Of a stretch of 64,000 nucleotides of DNA, positions 31,594 to 43,498 are shown piece after piece. Made by a program: the position numbers and the translations under genes. Source of the stretch: Endothia cerciana (Eukaryota > Ascomycota > Sordariomycetes > Diaporthales > Cryphonectriaceae); assembly GCA_026119935.1 (NCBI GenBank), contig JALRMH010000027.1:310001-374000 (forward strand). Reading direction: 5' to 3'. Under the pieces are notes generated by a model. It saw nothing but the letters and a program-made list of their open reading frames with translations, made no database searches and was not told the origin of the DNA. Within the stretch, counting starts at the first letter, position 1, and the number at the start of each line of letters is the position of its first letter.

Positions 31594-33114
31594 ACATTGT
31601 GGCTTGAGCGCTAAATTTAGCCCGGGTAAAACCAAAAATTCTATCGTACCTCAAGATGGTTGTTCAGTTCAATAGTGGACAGCACTGAGTGAGAACGACG
31701 AATACAGAGCAAGAAGTGGCTAGCAACGCAGGATATTTATTACGCCTGAGGCGGATTCTCTCCGACTGGCCTGGTAGTCTTACACTGAAGCTTAGAGCTT
31801 AACGTTGGTCAGATAATTAGTGTTTTTGCCCTGACCATAATCAGCGAAACGATGTGTTGAAGAGGCGAAACCCCTTTAGCATAACGGATGAGGCTGATCA
31901 TTATTCCATTCAAGGTATTCCGCCGACGGCTGTGGGTCAGCCCGGTACACACAACCTGCGTTAGGCCAGCAAGACTCGTTCCATGATCCTATCTTAGACG
32001 AGCCTCTTGCGGCATCATGCCTTATTCAGCACTGTAAAATCGACCGCTCAATGGCTTCGCGCTGGGCCCCTTGAATCATAAACTGCCACGCTGCCCCTAT
32101 GTCCTTGAGTTACTAGGGCGACATATCTCGGGCCGGTGGACTTTTGGGCGTCTCTTACAATTGATCGCGGCGGTATTGAGTTGGTCAGATCTTCGGCAAT
32201 CTCGAGTCTATCTTGCATTGCGATGTGCGGAACGAGAACGAGCCAAGGCAAAACTTCCCGAGTAAGCCGAGTCTAGTCGAGACACTTGGTGTAGAGGAGT
32301 CGTGCGATCCTCACCTAGCCTACTTCTTCCATTCGATAAGCATCATTGAGCTTTGCTTGACACCTGTCAGGCTATTCCTTCTCATCATTATAGGTTGGAC
32401 GTCACTCAGGCCCCTCAGCAGCACCTGAGATGAACTACTCATGTGCCTGGTCCGTGAAGACGAGGTAGACTAGCAAGTACGTTATTGAGGCGGCTGGTTT
32501 CTAATGGCTTCATCGACTGTCAACCCGACGTCGACATAATATCGAGTAAATCTTTACTGTTGTGAAGTCAGTTGAGAGCTGAGAAGATTCATGTGTAACC
32601 AGGCTTGCTTATCGTCCAAAAAGCCGGTATCTCTTGTACTCATTTGAATGTTTTTAGATCGAGACTAGTATGGGTGGACATGGCTAATCGTGACCAGATG
32701 GGACCTCATCCAAAATGTGGACTGTGTTGTAAAAAAAACAGGGCCCGTGAAGCTCGCTGCCCGTAAATCGAGCACGGTGATGGAATACATAATTAGCCTT
32801 GGAAGCCAGGGGTCTCTGCACGTCACAACGATTGGTTCGCCTGCAACATGCGAACAAATAGACACGATAGCATCGGCTTCAGATTAGAGATAACAAGAGA
32901 ATTAATCCGCGGTAAGCTACTGAACTTTGTCCCGAATAGCCGTGGGGCACCATATATGGCATTGCAACTCTGAGATGCAACGTATGAGCGTGTTCCCCGC
33001 TTCCTGTGCAGAGGATATAGATTGTCGAATTTGCTATAATTGTCGAGGTCTAAATGATCGATACGCGAATTCTATTGCTTGCCACACACGCAAACCACGT
33101 GGGCCACATGCAAG
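31594..33114. other. Intergenic
   Basis: About 1.5 kb with no supported gene upstream of the second GH29 gene. Small ORFs of 60-75 codons were judged random. Confidence 0.4.
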
Positions 33115-34947
33115 ATGATTTCCGCCCATCTCCAAGCGGCCGGCGGCCTAATGGCAGCGTTCATGGTAGCATCGAGCTCTGCTCAAGCCCCAGCGAATCA
33201 TGATGCTCGTCGAGCTCTAAACGGGAGCTACCCGAATTACCGCATTTCACCCATGGACGGGTCGATTATCGCACTGCCAACGCAAGACCAGCTCGATTTC
33301 CAGGATAAAGAGATGGGCATGCTCATCCACTTCGAGATTGCTACGTACATCAGCATCGATGGCTGCAACGGCGTACCCGGCCTTGTCCCAGATCCAGATC
33401 TCTTTGATCCCACTCTGCTCAATACTGATCAGTGGCTGGATAGCATCACGGCATTTGGTGCCAAGTATGCGACTCTGGTAGCCAAGCACAACTGCGGCTG
33501 GGCGAATTGGCCGAGTGCGGTCACCTTCGAGACAAGGGAGAACACCACAAGCCCGTACAACTACAGTGTGGCGTATTCACCTGCCAACGGTACCGACGTC
33601 GTCCAACTTTTCACAGAATCGGCGATCAAGTATGGCGTCGGGCATGGGTTTTACTACAGCACCATAGTCAATAATTTCCTCAACGTGCAGGATTCTCTGG
33701 TCAATGCAACATGGTCCCCAGGCGAGATTCTGGTCACCAATCAGACATACGACGAGATTGTGATGGCACAATTGGCCGAGTTATGGACAAAATACGGCAC
33801 ACTCACAGAGGTGAGCATGAAGGCCCCGAGTGCTAATGCTAGGTGCCAAGTTGCTGACTCTCGTTGCTTCAAGCTTTGGTTTGACGGAGGGTACAGTGCA
33901 AGTCAGACAGAACAGCTCCAGGATTTGCTTCAGGAATACCAGCCACAAGCTTGCATATTCAACTCCTGCACTACGAACGGAACCTGTCTTTCGAGCAACG
34001 CCATTCGCTGGATAGGCACAGAGAGTGAGCACCGTCTGCTTTGAGACCCGGACCTCGAGATCATATGGCTAATCATCACACACTAGCTGGTCTACCAGGT
34101 ATAGAAATATGGTCGACTGGGATTACCAATGACGGCGGGAATCCAACAAGCGAATATTTTGCGCCAGCAGAGTGTGACACCACCCTTCAGGCCGACGATC
34201 GCTGGTTTTGGGGCGAGGACCAGCCTCTACGACCACTCGACGAGATGATTGACGTCTACCACCAGACTGTCGGCCGTAATTGTATCTTGGAACTCGATCT
34301 CGCTCCCGATCGCAGCGGACTCATCCCAGCTCGCCACGCGGCTCTGTATAAGGAACTTGGGGACTTCATCCGGTCGTGCTACGGGAGTCCTATCAGCAAT
34401 ACCCATCTCAGCAATACCACAACGGCTACAGGTGTTTCGTTTACATTCGATCATCCCACATCGATTGATCGCATCGTCATGATGGAGGACCAGACAGACG
34501 GGCAAGTCATCAGGTCATACGAAGTCTACGCGAAAATCGTAGATGCAGAAGAGATGAATGGGACCTTGAACGTACCGGTGAGTGTCCTCTCCATGACCAA
34601 ATGAAACCCTTCCTGCGGGTGCACTTGATTATCGCGTCATGAGGACGTGTCTTGCGAGCTGCCTTCCCAGACGCTGTGAAGTGAAGCAGTCTTGCGCGAT
34701 ATTCGTCACTCCCAAGACATGCTCCTCCACCACTTTGAATGAATGTCATACAAGAAACTAACTAGGCGCCGTAAAGTGGGCTTTGGTCTCCAGCGGAAGC
34801 AGTGTGGGCCATAAGCGAATTGATCTCTTCAAGGAAGCAATCACGGTCACCGACGTCATCGTGAACGCGACCAAGTTTGTTGACACGCCCAAATGGCGAT
34901 CAATAACTTTTAATTTGTGTGGGAATTCCTCATCGGCCTCGACATGA
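33115..34947 (+). CDS. Secreted alpha-L-fucosidase, GH29 (compact type)
   Basis: Four exons are inferred: 33115-33810, 33874-34024, 34087-34577 and 34777-34947, giving 502 residues. The start 33115 opens with a signal-like sequence (LQAAGGLMAAFMVASSSAQA). The barrel shows KEMGMLIHFEIATY (the GH29 FIHFG-like strand), KYATLVAKHNCGWANWPS, and LWFDGGYS right after the first intron, with Asp236 as the expected nucleophile. NRCILELD-like sequence (GRNCILELDLAPDRSG) matches the later barrel strands. The C-terminal part (GVSFTFDHPTSIDRIVMMED...RSYEVYA and WALVSSGSSVGHKRID) resembles a discoidin-like carbohydrate-binding domain. The last intron is long (199 bp) and is followed by CTAAC and an AAAG acceptor. 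The enzyme would release alpha-1,3/4-linked fucose from plant or fungal glycans. It is not a duplicate of the 21-23.8 kb GH29, whose architecture differs. Confidence 0.88.
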
Positions 34948-36307
34948 ACATGCGCGACTGCGCGGGAAGAGGGACGTTGGAAATGACACTTCTTGCCAGA
35001 TGTCTGCCGAGCAACCTAGAATGCTCTGGCCCCTTTTGAAAAGGGGTGTCTCCGGTCATGGCAGCCAATATTCAACGCCGAATCTTTCTTGGCATCCACC
35101 GCGGTGTCGGTCTTGCTCAGACATAATGGAGATATTCTTGAGAGCCGTACGAATCATTCGTGAGCATCCAGCGGACGACCTGTTAACTTCTACTGATCTA
35201 CGACAAATCTTGCAATGGTCTGCCACCGAATACTATCCCCAGTATTAAGTATTAGTACTCCCTCGCCCTGGGATAATTTGCTTCCGACGGCTCAGCTTCT
35301 TTGTACCCCTTGCTCAAATGCTGCTGCTAGTGTGGCCGACTTATCCAGCTATTTGATTACGTATCTAATATGATTCTGTGTGGAGACGACTGAATACAAC
35401 GGATCATAAATTAGTGCTACATTTATCAACTCTCCTAAAAATTTTACTACTCCTAAGCTCATTTGTTTTGAGACGCAATCCAAGACCATAATCGCTCTAC
35501 TTGAGACATTCCTAGATCAGCAATAGGAAGCAGGTCTTTTCAAAGGGCCACGCAGGTCAAGTTTTAATGCGAGGTATGATTCAGGGGATACTTGCTCAGG
35601 TGAGCCACCTGAGCACTGGCTAAGCTGAGCCACTGGCTCAGGCAAGCCACACTCCTTGGTTGCTGTCACGAATCACCATTAAAGCGCCTCAAAGTATGGA
35701 TTCATTGGGCCAGTCAGGGGTAGATTTGGTATCAAAATTTCCAAAATGAGACGCGAGAAGACCACATCATCAAATCAGGCCACCTCTAAATTCTTATGCC
35801 GTAGCACGGGCATCTGGTTATCTTGCAATGGGGAAAGTAGAATGGGCAACGTGTAGCAGCAGCTCCAGAAAGAAGTAACTGACCCACCAGATGAAGGGCG
35901 CAGAGAAACCTTCTGTCCCTGGCTCGTAGACACATGACAGTATGTACAGTACATCGCTCAGCCATCGTTGCTATCCGTCGACGGACATCGTACGTATGCA
36001 AGGAGGACATTAAGATTTACAGTATGACGATGAAGTTCAGGCAGCATTCAAATTACGCTCCTGTGACATCAATCACGCGCATGTAAGCTGATTCCGTCAC
36101 AAACCTTGCCTAGGTGTTCGCACTATAGCTTTGTCTAGAAGCATTAATACCGGTACGCGACCGCTGCAGAAGTTTGACATTCAAGTTGCCAGCATTGTTC
36201 AGGACCGTCACATACACAAGCTCTTCGAAGCCCATTGCATCCTAAATATAGCCACGTTCATCACCAACATCATCAGTTCGGTCATTTGACCACCACACAG
36301 CAGCAAC
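34948..36307. other. Intergenic with palindrome cluster
   Basis: About 1.36 kb without a gene. It contains a cluster of inverted repeats at 35594-35648, listed separately. The rest shows nothing recognisable. Confidence 0.45.
35594..35648. repeat. Nested inverted repeats (GCTCAGGTG / CACCTGAGC)
   Basis: A perfect 9-bp inverted repeat with a 3-base loop (35594-35614) is followed by further GAGCCA/TGGCTC arms. The short unit GCTCAGG recurs. The arms resemble those at the ends of fungal Tc1/pogo-type DNA transposons or MITEs, but no transposase and no second end were found. Confidence 0.6.
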
Positions 36308-37569
36308 ATGGCATTTGCACATAACATCAGAAATGCCTCGACGCCACTGTTCCCGCCCAACCCTGGCTTCACCGAGAACAACACTCCGGATCTTTCCGGG
36401 AAAGGTGATAAGAGTCACAGGCGCGAATGCAGGCGTTGGCAAGAGCCTGGCTGGGATACTCTTCTCGAGGAATGCTCGAGTATACGTGGCCGCGAGGTCT
36501 GAGGAGAAAGCAAAGGCTGCTATCAAGTCGATCAAGGCTTCTCATCCCTAGGCAAGGGGTGAACTCATCTATATCCATCTCGATCTGGCCGATCTCACCA
36601 CGATAAAAGCATCCGCGGATGCTTTTCTATCCAAGGAGGACCAACTTCACATCCTTTTCAACAATGCTGGTGTTATGGCACCCCCGCCAGCCTCCACAAC
36701 GACGCAGAGCTACGAGCTCCAGCTCGGCACCAACAATGTCGGTGCCTTCCTCTTCACCAAATTGCTTACTCCCACACTAGTAGCCACGACCAAAAAGAGC
36801 CCCAAGGACACCGTTCGGGTTGTTTGGGTCTCCTCGTCTGTGGTTGACCTGGCACCCAAGGGGGGGCTTGACATTGACAATTTGGATTATCATGTCGATA
36901 TGGGTCCCGGCAAGAAATACGCCGTCAGCAAAGTGGGCAACTTCCTGCATGCGGTCGAATTTGCGAAACGATACGGTACGTCTTTCTGAACAGCGCATCT
37001 TCCTTCAGGAGTACCCAAAGGCGTTCATTACCTGGTCGGAGCGACTCTATCTCCTCAGTGCCCATTAGGCCATCGAAGACAGTTCAAGGCATTCATTTTA
37101 TCATTCCATACATCCTCGTTTCAGAGGAGGACAGTTCTGTCTAACAGTCATAAAGGTGCTGGTTCGGATGGTGTGGTCAGTATCGCCCTGAACCCAGGGA
37201 ACCTCACAACGGATCTAGCGCGCCATCGGAGCCGGCTGCAGCAGAAGCTTCTCAGAACCTTCATAACACACCCGCCTATCTATGGGGCTTATACTGAGCT
37301 GTTCGCCGGGCTCTCGGACCAAGTCACCGCCGAAAGCGTGAAGGACAAGAACTGGGGTAGGCATAGATCCAGTCTCCCCCCCCCCCCCCAAACCCTGCTT
37401 TTGAGCTTTATTTTACTGACTTGGCATGGCTGAAGTCATTCCATGGGGCCGTTTTGCACCCATGCGAGAAGACATTAACAAAGCTGCTAAGCCAAAGACC
37501 GAAGGAGGGGCTGGTCTGGCCGATGCATTCTGGCAGTGGACAGAGGACCAAGTCAAGCCTTATGTGTAA
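36308..37569 (+). pseudogene. Short-chain dehydrogenase pseudogene (one frameshift, one stop)
   Basis: Exons are inferred as 36308-36975, 37156-37356 and 37436-37569. The protein begins MAFAHNIRNASTPLF and reaches DLSGK. The frame then shifts by one base within GGGAAAGG (about 36398-36405) to give VIRVTGANAGVGK, the Rossmann motif. The same frame meets a TAG at 36549-36551 after KASHP and goes on as RGELIYIHLDLADL. Downstream everything is family-like: LFNNAGVM, VWVSSSV, YAVSK (catalytic YxxxK) and NPGNLTTDL, then a C-terminus ending QWTEDQVKPYV. Both later introns have clean borders. The intact family (retinol dehydrogenase/WW-like SDR) is an NAD(P)H oxidoreductase. Either the gene is dead or the two lesions are sequence errors. 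It is convergent with the hydrolase at 37756. Confidence 0.75.
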
Positions 37570-37755
37570 ATATCGGTCTAGATTGCCTCAAAACTCTGAT
37601 TTTAACTCCTCTCGACATGTCGAAACACGCACTTTACAATCTCTGCGACTTTTCTCAAGAGTGATGAGATGTCGTCAGTAGACGCCCGGGTCCGTCGACG
37701 GCCAATCTTGTTTCTACGACCCCCCCTCCCACCTACCAGTTCGACTCCGACCAAC

Positions 37756-38847
37756 TCAAAGCCCGTCAATGAATTTCTTGATCTCCCATACAGAATTCTC
37801 ATAAAACTCCGGCACAGCCTGTTTCCACAATAACTCACCCCCGTGAGTCATCCCGAGAGTTGTTCTCCCCACGGCTTTCACATCTGCCGCCCACAATTTC
37901 CTCAAGTAGGCGTTTCCTTCGTCCCGGAGGGGATCGAGCTCGGCCGTAACTATCAGGTGAGGCGGAAGGCCGCGCAGGTCGTCGTTACTGGCCCAGTACG
38001 GGAACGCAAGCGGGTTCTCCGCATTGTCTCCAGCAGGATCGTATATTTTACCGTATACACCGCAGGTAGCCATGTCCAGAGTGAAGCCATCATTTTCGAT
38101 GAGGCTGGGTAGTTTGCGAAGCTTCCATTCCTTGGGCCTCCCCCATGCGCCACTGATGAACGGAATCAGCCCACAGACACCATCAATCTCATGGATCCAG
38201 CCCTCCTTTTTGGCTTTCAAGCCGGTGGCCAGGGCGAGATTCCCTCCGCCGCTCTCCCCTTCGACGATGACCTTGCTGACCCCCAGATCACCCCGATGCT
38301 CGTGGACCCAGCGGACCGCTGCCGCGCAGTCGTTGAGACCGGCTGGGAACGGGTTGTCACCAGCCTTGGTGAAGGCGTTGCGAAAATGGACCGTGACCAC
38401 CACGAGGCCTGTCCCTGCCAGGGCTTCTGCCCACGTGTTCTGTGGTGGATTGTCCGTGCTGCCAATCGTCATACCGCCGCCGTGAGAGTAGACCACGGCC
38501 GGTAGGGGTCCCTCACCAGCTCCTGAGGGCCGTCGGATGGTCAGGCGCAGTTCTGTGCCGTCGGGCCCTGGAATGAGCTTGTCGGATGCCGTGATGTTAG
38601 GGAAGGGGAATTTGTCAGGGTTCCTGGCATCTATATTGGCGTAGAACTCGTTGTGGGCGTCGTCGTCCTTGGACACGAGCGGACGTAGGGACTCAAGCGG
38701 CGCGTCTGCGGCGAGGCTTGAGACAGGTCTGTTATTTTCGAGGCCGTACTGCTTGAATATCGCCAGAAGCTTCGGGTGTAGCCGAGGATCCGTGGCCAAG
38801 GACATGTTTGGGTCGCCGAGCCTCCCTGGCGCTTGGAAGGACGCCAT
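37756..38847 (-). CDS. Alpha/beta hydrolase, HSL-type esterase (1)
   Basis: Single-exon gene, 363 residues. The oxyanion loop HGGG is seen in YSHGGGMTIGS, the nucleophile elbow in VEGESGGGNLA, the acid in TAELDPLRDEG and the catalytic His in LGMTHGGEL, in the order of the hormone-sensitive lipase family. There is no signal peptide, so it is probably cytosolic. It would hydrolyse short-chain or aryl esters; related fungal enzymes act on acetylated xenobiotics or secondary metabolites. Similar in fold to the gene at 45437-46495 but clearly different in sequence and in the N-terminal cap, so not a recent duplicate. Its 3' end faces the SDR pseudogene, leaving about 190 bp between them. Confidence 0.92.
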   Translation of the reverse strand: MASFQAPGRLGDPNMSLATDPRLHPKLLAIFKQYGLENNRPVSSLAADAPLESLRPLVSKDDDAHNEFYANIDARNPDKFPFPNITASDKLIPGPDGTELRLTIRRPSGAGEGPLPAVVYSHGGGMTIGSTDNPPQNTWAEALAGTGLVVVTVHFRNAFTKAGDNPFPAGLNDCAAAVRWVHEHRGDLGVSKVIVEGESGGGNLALATGLKAKKEGWIHEIDGVCGLIPFISGAWGRPKEWKLRKLPSLIENDGFTLDMATCGVYGKIYDPAGDNAENPLAFPYWASNDDLRGLPPHLIVTAELDPLRDEGNAYLRKLWAADVKAVGRTTLGMTHGGELLWKQAVPEFYENSVWEIKKFIDGL

Positions 38848-40526
38848 AGCTTCAGTTTACCCGGCTCGCTGGTGTTGACAGTCTGGACTTGCGCGATAGC
38901 GATTGATTGCGGGCGGCGATTCTCTTGTCGGCTGCGCGAAGGCGCGGTGAGGGGGACACCTCAGGTCAATCCTAAACCTCGCGGCGGCATAACACGTCTT
39001 ATATATGTAGACAGCGCGCCCGGGCGTGCCGCGACCCTTTCTCGAAATGCAGACTCAGGCCAGAATTCGGTTTATAGAAACTATCCGATCCCGCCATGAT
39101 CTGTCAGCTTGGCGATTTTCTGCTTATCAATCGACATAGGAGGGTGCCATAGATCACAAGATGTGATACATCTCGAATCCATTTTGTGGGCCGACTTCCC
39201 CACAAGCGTCCCTCGCGTATATATTTCGTCCGGCCATTCGGCCGAACCACTGCGCCTGCTGTCAAAATAGATTTGACCGATCACCTGGTGTTCCCCCGGC
39301 GCGGAGACTTTTTAAGAAATATCCTCAGTCCCGAACGAGGCAATGACTACGCCTATGCAGCCAGCGGAAGACGAGGTATCTGGGGACCTTAGGGGACCTT
39401 ATGTAGAGTTCCAAGGCGATCCTGCACCTCGATGGAGCTACGGGGTTCTATAATGAGATCGATTTGTTCTTGGAGAATAAGGGGATAATTAAGGGAGGGA
39501 AGCCAGGAAAGGAGGTAGGAGCCGCTGTGACATAGCGGAAAGGTCACCAAAATTCACGAGTATTAACACAAAAGTATTCACGGAGCAACAGCATGTTAGC
39601 GATGATATGTATTTCTCTCCTATTTTTTTATTTTGAGTTTGTATTACTGCGGGTGTTAGGGGCGCGAGATCTTTATTACTATGTCCACTGACCTAGTCGA
39701 CGACATCATTTTGCATTTACTAGGTCTATAATCTGGGGTAAATGCCCATCTTAGTGGGGACAGTATGTGATGCAGCTGTATTAACGGCCGAAAGCGATTA
39801 GACTCATATAGGCTGCTCTGTGGCTTAACCCCGTACATATCGACCATAGATTGGTACATAACCGATGAGAATCCTAGGAGCGATAATGAACAACACATAT
39901 GTAGTGCCTGCGCATTACAATGTTCAATAGTGATCGTCAAGTCGGTCTTGGCTTCTGGATCCTCTCGAACGCGTGGGACTAAAGAATTCCAAGTATCGCG
40001 AGCAGATAGCACTGGTCATCACTCACGAGACACCGAGGATGAGACGAAGCATGGCGAGTATCCACGGAAGCAGGTCACCCTCGTGCCAAAGGCTCCCTCG
40101 AGGTGTTCCAGCGCACGACGGAACTGCGAGGCTGGGATGCTCCTCACCACGTACTTTGGAAGTAGGCCGGCATCCGCTGGGGCAGCCACGATCCTGAGGT
40201 CTACACCATCTAAGGCCCGAGAAGGTCGTGAACCGACTCTTGTGAGGCGCTGCAAATGACTTGTGGCGGATTCATGTATGGGCAGGAGCAATTCCATATC
40301 TTGACTGCGCAGGTGACCTGTTATCTGATTTTCCCGATTCGCCTGCTGTTCGAAAATAACATTCATCACCGAGAACACTTCTGCGCACAATATCTCTTTA
40401 CCGTATCTGAGCAGCGATATTACCGATTACCAGCCTACGAATCCTGTCTGACTGTTCATTCAACAACAGACCAGCCAGATAGGCACGCTTTTGTATCAGT
40501 TCCGAGCTTAGATAATATTGGCGGCC
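38848..40526. other. Intergenic
   Basis: About 1.7 kb without a recognisable gene. A direct 10-bp duplication (GGGGACCTTA twice) is at 39382-39401. The part 39,400-39,950 is AT-richer and may be worn repeat DNA. No ORF is supported. Confidence 0.4.
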
Positions 40527-41378
40527 ATGCAGCTCAGCACGACTCTGCTCCTGCTCGCATCAGCAGCTCTCGCAACCCCAGCCACCGGATCTGCTCCCAT
40601 TTTCAACCCCCGGTCCAGGAACGATAAAGCCTCGGGGCCTCGGGACCCAGAAAGTACTACCGACCGGTACCTCTTCGACCTGACCCTCGAGCAGTTCATC
40701 TCGCGCCGCGCCTCCCGCGATCCTCCCAGCCTCGACTGGACCTCCGATGACTGCACGCACTCGCCGGACAACCCCATGGGCTTCCATTTTAGCCCAGCCT
40801 GTCAGCGGCACGACTTCGGCTACAGGAACTACAAGGGACAGAAGAGGTTCACCGACGACGCCAAGCTGAGGATCGATGACAATTTCAAAGCGGAGTGAGT
40901 AACATCGTGTCCCTCTGGGGGTGGGGTCGCTCTTTTGCGCGCAGGACCGCCAACTCTACCTGCTGCCGACTCACGACTGGTAACAATGGTCTAGCCTAAG
41001 GCACCAATGCAGAGGACACGTGGTTCGCCGCCCGGCATGCTATATGGTGGCAGAAGCTTACTACCGTTGGGCGAGGCGTGTTGGTCGACCGGGCATGGCG
41101 CCGGACGGTGTCGAGCCTGAGGGCGCCATGTCGCGTCGAGACATTCACTGACGCCTTTCCCCCCTACGCTCAGTCTACTCCACCAATGCTTGTACGAGAC
41201 CGAGATCAAACGGAAGGCGTGCAATCGTCTGGCTCAGATCTATTATAAGATGGCCAGGAGATGGGGTTTGACGAAGGAAGACTTTGGTGAAGGTGCGGTG
41301 CCATGGGAAACGAGCGGGAGGTTTCTGAATGGATGGCCGGATACCAACCCTTGGAGAGAGACAGAAGGGCAGGGTTGA
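40527..41378 (+). CDS. Secreted phospholipase A2 (fungal/bacterial type)
   Basis: Two exons are inferred: 40527-40894 and 41174-41378, giving 190 residues; the intron is 279 bp. A signal peptide (MQLSTTLLLLASAALATPA) is followed by a propeptide. The catalytic domain has DDCTHSPDNP, FSPACQRHDFGYRNYK with the His-Asp dyad of prokaryotic-type sPLA2 (CxRHDFGYRN), and after splicing FKADLLHQC, where the second conserved Cys follows. Length fits the family (about 170-220). It hydrolyses the sn-2 ester of phospholipids with Ca2+ outside the cell. Such enzymes are expressed during symbiosis, starvation or pathogenesis in some fungi; which applies here is not visible. Confidence 0.9.
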
Positions 41379-41728
41379 TCCTAAGGGCGTCCGGGATTTG
41401 TGGCGTCCTCCTACAAAAAGGGCGTGCGAAGGCTAGTCTTCCCTGATAAAACCAACCGCAGACTACTTGTTGCGTAGGCGTTGTTCCCATGCATTCGTAG
41501 ACAGCATTAATAAGCCCAAGTTTTGTATTTTTCATTGGACAGGTAGTTATCAGGCACGCGCATGCGTCTTGATACTACATATCTGGTGATGCCAGGAATG
41601 AATCCAGACACAGATGGCTTGAAGCTGGTTAGCAGTAGACATGACATACAAATACGCGAGGGCCTACCTTTCACGTCAAGCTGATCTACTCTCGTAGGAT
41701 GGCCATGAATGGCTAAGTACTTGCAGAA
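41379..41728. other. Intergenic, convergent
   Basis: A 350-bp gap between convergent genes. Nothing recognisable is seen. Confidence 0.5.
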
Positions 41729-43001
41729 TCAAGGGGTGTCGGGACACACGTTGCAAGCCTTTCTCGTGGCGCCGACGCTGCAAGGGCAGCAAGTCGTTAT
41801 AACGTCGTGGCCACACATATAGAAGCAGCTCGCCGCACCCTCGACAGCTTCATTCCGGGGAGTGAAAGGGGTGTCGATCATGGCGCGGCAGGAAGGAGAG
41901 GTGCATCCCTGGAGGATGGAGATCATTATATCGGCGCAGGCGGACGCGTTCCCTTGCCTTTCTAGCACGTCCATACCGGCCAGGGAGTCCCCGACGGGGC
42001 AGCCCGGCGTGCAGTTGTTGGCTTAGTGTGGATTGTCTGGTTAGTCCCGGGTCAGTCGATTTTTAATAGTGGTACGGGGCTCTGCTATCAGAATGGGGCC
42101 TACCTTCCATACGCGAGCCAGCTGCGCTTGTGGATGAGGTCAAAGAAGACGAGGTCGTGGTGTAAGAGCAGTCAGCCGTGACCGTGGTCGTGTGCACAGA
42201 ACCAGACACGACTGTCTCCGAAACCGTCGTCGTCGAAATCGAGGTAGAGAATATGGTAGTGGCGACGGCACCGGAAGCCGAACCCTCTGACAATGACCGG
42301 GTGACCGTCACGGTGGAAGGACTCGCCGTCGCCGTGACTGTCAAGGTCGTGCTCGAGATATAGAGCGTCGGCCTGGGCTCCGCGGTGACGGTGGCCGTCG
42401 GGGCCGGGGCGCCGCCCGAGCAGTGGGTTGTGAGCTCGATGGAGAGGCCCACGACGGCGGCGGCCAGGAGCCCGATACAAAGGCCCAGGATGATCTTGAC
42501 GGTCCACGCACGGCAGCTCTGGTCGCGCTTCTCGGCGATCCAGGTGCTGATGGCCGTGTGGTTGAGGTTGTTGTGGACGGGCCCCATCTCGTACGTGTCC
42601 ATGCTGCTGTCCTCAGGTTCCCAACCCGTGCCGCGGGACTGTTCAGGAAGCTCCTCCGCCGAGGTGTAGGTGGGAACAGGAACAGGTGGCTCACTGAAGG
42701 CCCCTTGGGGATGCGGGTTCGCAGCCGGAGGTCCTCGGGGCTCGTCCGCCAGAGCAAAGCCCGGGATCGTCGGTTCAGGGAACTGTGCGGATGTTGAGGA
42801 TGTAGCGATCGGTGGTGCGGCTGCCGGCTGTGTGTACCGCAGCCCGTCTTCTTTGTAGGGGGACGAGTATGTCGGGGGGCTTGTCAGCTTCGTGGGGGTA
42901 GGCTCAGGTCTTGATGGGAGGTAGAATCGTTTCGGGGTGGGTTTTTTGTCGTGCATAATCAAATCCGTATAATGATCAAGAATCAGGTTCGAGTGTAACA
43001 T
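41729..43001 (-). CDS. Single-pass membrane protein, Pro-rich tail and 12-Cys outer domain
   Basis: Two exons are inferred: 43001-42104 and 42021-41729, giving 396 residues from 43001. An ATG at 42956 (MHDKKPTPKRF) may be the real start and gives a cleaner N-terminus. The first 170 residues are hydrophilic and rich in Pro, Ser and Glu (cytosolic). One transmembrane helix follows (VKIILGLCIGLLAAAVVGLSI). The outer side has a Thr/Ser/Val-rich stalk (STVTVTRSLSEGS, VSETVVSGSVHTTT), likely O-glycosylated, and then a Cys-rich domain: NNCTPGCPVGDS, QGCTSPSC, CFYMCGHDV, TTCCPCS and ACNVC. No signal peptide is seen, so the topology would be type II-like (inside N-terminus). The shape recalls WSC-type or other wall-sensor proteins, but the orientation and Cys pattern are not those of WSC. 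No family is recognised; function unknown. Confidence 0.75.
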
Positions 43002-43498
43002 CTCGTGGGCATTCGTTCATATATAGCTGGGAACCAGCCACGACTTAGTCACGAAAAGTCCGCTGCTCACGTCTTGGTGTAAATCAGAGCCCTGCTCAGT
43101 GTGCCTTGAATTCTATACCTCTGTGAGCTGGGCATCTGCGGCGTGCTTATGAAGGGGCCATCAGGATGGATTCGGATGTGAAGAGTGAGCAGCATAGTGA
43201 AGGTTGGGCTGCCACGTCTATGTGTGACGGCAAGGCCTGAGCGTGTGAGGCTGAACAGCCACCCTAGGCCCCAGAGCAAGAGGAGCGAGTCACACCGAGC
43301 AGCCGCGCCGGTTTAGACACGACAAGAGTGCAAAATTTCATTCTGGTTCCTCAAGATTTCTGTCGTCTGGTTTCTGCATAGGAAATTTGAATTCAAGTGG
43401 TATCTCGTTGATGATCATGACGTTTGAAAACCCTTCCAGAAAGCTCGCCTATATTTTTCTCTCTCTCTTCCGATTGCCTTCCCCTGCCACCCACAGAC
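43002..43498. other. Intergenic
   Basis: About 0.5 kb between the membrane protein start and the NAP gene end. No gene is seen. Confidence 0.5.

Noticed and set aside
33079..33114. Upstream extension of the second GH29 frame
   Set aside because: The ATG at 33115 gives a better signal peptide, and the extension has no hydrophobic or conserved character.
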